NCBI RefSeq assembly: GCF_006438925.1
Contig: NZ_RCZA01000008.1
Location: 310,279 to 374,278, forward strand
Source: Pseudomonas mandelii
GTDB lineage: Bacteria > Pseudomonadota > Gammaproteobacteria > Pseudomonadales > Pseudomonadaceae
Direction: 5' to 3'
Length of the DNA: 64,000 nucleotides
Positions 61,166 through 64,000 of the stretch are shown here, piece by piece. Positions within the stretch are counted from its first letter, which is position 1, and each line of letters begins with the position of its first letter. The notes under the pieces were generated by a model. The model was given only the letters and a program-made list of their open reading frames with translations, was not told where the DNA came from and made no database searches. The position numbers were made by a program, and so were the translations under genes.

Positions 61166-64000
61166 TGGATCAGATTGTGCGTATCGAGCAGGAGCTCGAC
61201 AGTTTCCCAAGCACCCTTTCTCTTTATCGCGAACAGTTGAAGCACTGGTTCAGTCGGGCGGCGGACAAGGCCAGTCACGCGGCTGATTTGCCTTCGTTGA
61301 TGGGCATGGAACGGATCATTCGATTCGGCAGCACCAGCACAGCGGTGAGCAGTGGCGACGACGATTTTCTCTCCTCCGTGGTGCAGTGCCCAAAGGGTGG
61401 AAAGCTAGAGATAGAGAGCAAGTTTGAATCGGTTTATGACATCCCCGTGGGGAATATTCAGGTAGATGTGATTGCGCTTGAGAGCGGAGAGACGACGCTT
61501 GTCACGCTTGATGAAAATGGCAAAGGGACGTTCAAGGGGGACGAGGGCAAGTTCTACCGCATTCATGTCCACAACGAAGTCACACCGCAGCACGTTGAAG
61601 ATCTTTTCTCTTCCTACAACGGGCTGACGAAGGAACTTGAGAAGTGGCTGCGTGATGAATGGAAGTCGTTTAAGCCGAAGTGGTCGGAATCTTCTTCGGT
61701 TGCTGTAGGCAATGGATTGCTCGCGGGAAGTTGGGCGGCGATCGAGGGCGTGTGGGACGGCATCGGCCTGCTTTCGGACATCCTCAAGGATCCCGGGAAG
61801 TTTGGTGAGCGGTTGGGCGAGAGCGCCACAGAGCTGAAGAACCTCGCGCAAACCGCCCCCGATGTCATGGAAAAAGCCCAGCTGCTAGCCAGTGACGAAG
61901 CGGCGCTGTGCCTGCTGTTACGCACCGCCAGCCTCTGGTTGGACATGCTGCCGCCCGGCGAGATCGCCGGCAAAACTGCCGAAGCCGTGTCGACGGTGGT
62001 GGTGCAGCTGTTGATCGACATCCTGATTGGCATCGTTCTGACGTTCGCTGCAGCAGGGGCCGGTATCGCCTATTTGACGATGCGGCTGGCTAATCGAGCT
62101 GCGCAATTACTCAGCGCTGTTCTGCGCCTCGTCAAAGCGATTTTCACGATCATCAACAGCTTCATCAGCTACGTCGACCGCTACAAAAAAGTCGCTGCCC
62201 GAGGCATCGCGGCCGGTATGAAAAAAGGCCGCATGCAGCTGCGGTGGGATGCCAGGCGCAACACCACGCTGAAAAAAGACGAACACCACGACAACGCCCC
62301 GGATCAGGCGAAAAACCCCAACGGCGACAGCGCCGATTCCGTTGATAGAACCGCGACCAATAAATGCCCGGTGTCGATGGTCACCGGCGAAGAACTGCTC
62401 ACGCTGACCGACGGTGCGCTGGACGGCATCCTGCCGTTCGACTTCACCCGGCTCTATCGCACCAGCGCCGCCGAGATCGATATCGGCCTCGGGTTCGGCT
62501 GGAGTCACAGCCTCGCCCATCGCCTGGAAATCGACGGCGACACTGTCATCTGGATCGACCACGAAAACCGTCGCACCACTTTCCCGCTGCCAAACAGTGA
62601 ACGCCCGGCGATCCACAACAGCCTGTCGCGGGCGGCGATTTATCTGGGCGATCAACCCGAAGAATTGATACTCGCCCAGGCTGGCGACGATGCGCGCTTC
62701 TATCACTTTCAAAACGGTCGGCTGACGACCATCAGCGACGCTTACGACAACCGCCTGCGCATCACCCGCGACCGGCAAGACCGCATCAACCGCCTCGACA
62801 ATGGCGCCGGCCGTGCCTTGCGCTTGCGCTATGACCGCAGCCATTTGGTCGCCGTCGACTATCAGGTTTTTGTCCCGGCCCAGACCCTCGACGAGGCTTG
62901 GCACACCGAGCAGACACTGGTCAGTTACAGCTACGACGAACGCGATCAACTGATTGCAGCAACCAATGCCGCCGGCGAAAGCGAGCGCTACGACTACGAC
63001 GATCAGCACGTCATCCTGCAGCGGCAACTGACCGGTGGGGCGAGTTTCTTCTGGGAGTGGGAGCGGTCCGGCAAGGCGGCCCGATGCATCCGACACTGGG
63101 CGTCGTTTGCGCAGATGGACGCGCGTTACGTCTGGGATGACGAGGGCAGCGTCACCGTTCAGAACATCGATGGCAGCGAAGAGGTTTACGTCCATGACGA
63201 CTGGGCGCGGCTGGTGCGCAAGGTCGAGCTGGACGGCGGCGAGCACCTCAAGGCTTACGACGACAACGGTCGGTTGCTTGCTGAGCAGGATCCGCTCGGC
63301 GCCGTCACCGAATACCGTTACGACGAGGTCGGACGGCTTATCACGCTGATTCCGCCGGAAGACGAACCGACGGCTTACGAGTATCGCAACGGTTTCCTGC
63401 ACGCACGGTTTCGCGGCAAAGCCGTGTGGAAATATCAGCGCAACGCCCAGGGTGATATCACCGAAGCGACCGATCCTGACGGTCATGTCAGCCACTATCA
63501 CTACGACGAAAAAGGTCAGCTGCTGTCGATCCGCTACCCGGACACCAGCCGGCATGTGTTTGTCTGGAACGCCTTGGGGCAGTTGGTTGAGGAAACGCTG
63601 CCGGATGGTGGTGTGCGGCGGTTTTCCTACGATGCGATGGGGCGGCAGATTACCCGTCAGGACGAACACGGCGCCGTTACCCAGTACCAATGGGATGCCG
63701 TCGGCCGACTGATCCAGACGATGCTTCCCACAGGCGCCAGCCGCGCGTTCAGCTATAACGCCTACGGCAAGATCACCGCCGAACGCGATGAACTGGGTCG
63801 CGTCACCCGCTACGAATACGTCGACGACCTGCACCTGGTCAGCCGCCGCATCAATGCCGACGGCACCCAGCTGAAGTACCGCTACGACAACGCCCAGCTG
63901 TTGCTCACGGAAATTGAAAACGAATCCGGTGAAAAATATCTCCTGGACTACACGTCCAATGGCTTGATCCGACAGGAAAGCGGATTCGACGGCCAACGCA
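61165..64000 (+). CDS. Rhs/YD-repeat T6SS effector (3' end outside window)
   Basis: Open for 945 codons to the window edge. Residues 1-270 form an N-terminal region I cannot place (VVQCPKGGKLEIESKFESVY within it). A hydrophobic pair of helices follows (VVVQLLIDILIGIVLTFAAA, about 278-305). After a charged linker, a DUF6531-like start (CPVSMVTGEELLTLTDGALD, near 400) leads into YD repeats such as YRYDEVGRLITL and YEYVDDLHLVSRR. Rhs shells encase a C-terminal toxin, which lies beyond the window with any immunity gene. No PAAR domain was recognised. ATG 61165 overlaps the chaperone stop. Confidence 0.9.
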   Translation, partial: MDQIVRIEQELDSFPSTLSLYREQLKHWFSRAADKASHAADLPSLMGMERIIRFGSTSTAVSSGDDDFLSSVVQCPKGGKLEIESKFESVYDIPVGNIQVDVIALESGETTLVTLDENGKGTFKGDEGKFYRIHVHNEVTPQHVEDLFSSYNGLTKELEKWLRDEWKSFKPKWSESSSVAVGNGLLAGSWAAIEGVWDGIGLLSDILKDPGKFGERLGESATELKNLAQTAPDVMEKAQLLASDEAALCLLLRTASLWLDMLPPGEIAGKTAEAVSTVVVQLLIDILIGIVLTFAAAGAGIAYLTMRLANRAAQLLSAVLRLVKAIFTIINSFISYVDRYKKVAARGIAAGMKKGRMQLRWDARRNTTLKKDEHHDNAPDQAKNPNGDSADSVDRTATNKCPVSMVTGEELLTLTDGALDGILPFDFTRLYRTSAAEIDIGLGFGWSHSLAHRLEIDGDTVIWIDHENRRTTFPLPNSERPAIHNSLSRAAIYLGDQPEELILAQAGDDARFYHFQNGRLTTISDAYDNRLRITRDRQDRINRLDNGAGRALRLRYDRSHLVAVDYQVFVPAQTLDEAWHTEQTLVSYSYDERDQLIAATNAAGESERYDYDDQHVILQRQLTGGASFFWEWERSGKAARCIRHWASFAQMDARYVWDDEGSVTVQNIDGSEEVYVHDDWARLVRKVELDGGEHLKAYDDNGRLLAEQDPLGAVTEYRYDEVGRLITLIPPEDEPTAYEYRNGFLHARFRGKAVWKYQRNAQGDITEATDPDGHVSHYHYDEKGQLLSIRYPDTSRHVFVWNALGQLVEETLPDGGVRRFSYDAMGRQITRQDEHGAVTQYQWDAVGRLIQTMLPTGASRAFSYNAYGKITAERDELGRVTRYEYVDDLHLVSRRINADGTQLKYRYDNAQLLLTEIENESGEKYLLDYTSNGLIRQESGFDGQR

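Noticed and set aside
62107..63996. 629-residue minus-strand frame opposite the Rhs gene
   Set aside because: It mirrors the YD-repeat coding sequence. The plus-strand Rhs frame is continuous and shows family motifs.

Overview
The window looks like chromosome of a fluorescent-group Pseudomonas. It is GC-rich, and the housekeeping blocks (aroB - SPOR-domain ATPase - gltB - gltD - hemE; nhaP2; putA/putP with a long regulatory gap) are of pseudomonad type. It is also dotted with two families of intergenic palindromes: REP-like units with core GTGGGAGCGAGC..GCTCGCGA, and a second family with core GATCGCAGCC..GGCAGCTCCTACA. Strain and replicon cannot be stated from the sequence alone. No tRNA, rRNA, CRISPR or complete insertion sequence was seen.

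Layout. 1-8.8 kb: the 3' part of aroB, a membrane ATPase with a SPOR domain, a 159-bp MITE-like palindrome, and the two glutamate synthase subunits. 8.9-13.2 kb: a two-gene RND efflux pair (no outer-membrane gene) between gltD and hemE. 13.4-17.7 kb: hemE, a divergent MFS transporter/LysR pair, and a small unknown protein (DUF3077/DUF6124-like) behind an elaborately structured leader.

17.8-36.2 kb: one uninterrupted minus-strand operon of 19 genes, nearly all overlapping by ATGA or a few bases. It encodes an aryl-polyene pigment pathway: two ketosynthases, a chain-length-factor-like protein, ketoreductase, two dehydratase modules (one fused to an aryl-acid adenylation enzyme), two ACPs, thioesterase, acyltransferases, glycosyltransferase, LolA-like carrier, MMPL exporter and DUF3261 lipoprotein. 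Added to these are an aromatic amino acid ammonia-lyase, a halogenase-like flavoprotein, a methyltransferase and an antiporter-like membrane protein. Palindromic repeats have entered this operon three times, and two now appear to be translated as N-terminal extensions of exported proteins.

36.5-45.4 kb: an orphan ParA ATPase, trxC, a higBA toxin-antitoxin pair with a palindromic operator, selO, mscK and nhaP2. 45.5-50 kb: two chemoreceptors flanking a small coiled-coil/ZapA-like gene pair. 50-58 kb: an acyl-CoA dehydrogenase, then trifunctional putA and divergent putP, separated by a control region with five GGTGCAAC boxes that match the known PutA operator core. 58.4-64 kb: a type VI secretion effector module (vgrG, DUF4123 chaperone, Rhs protein) that runs off the right edge.

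The best candidates for new biology are the structured leader at 17.2-17.45 kb, the tailoring enzymes of the aryl-polyene operon, the repeat-derived protein N-termini, and the Rhs protein with no recognisable PAAR domain.
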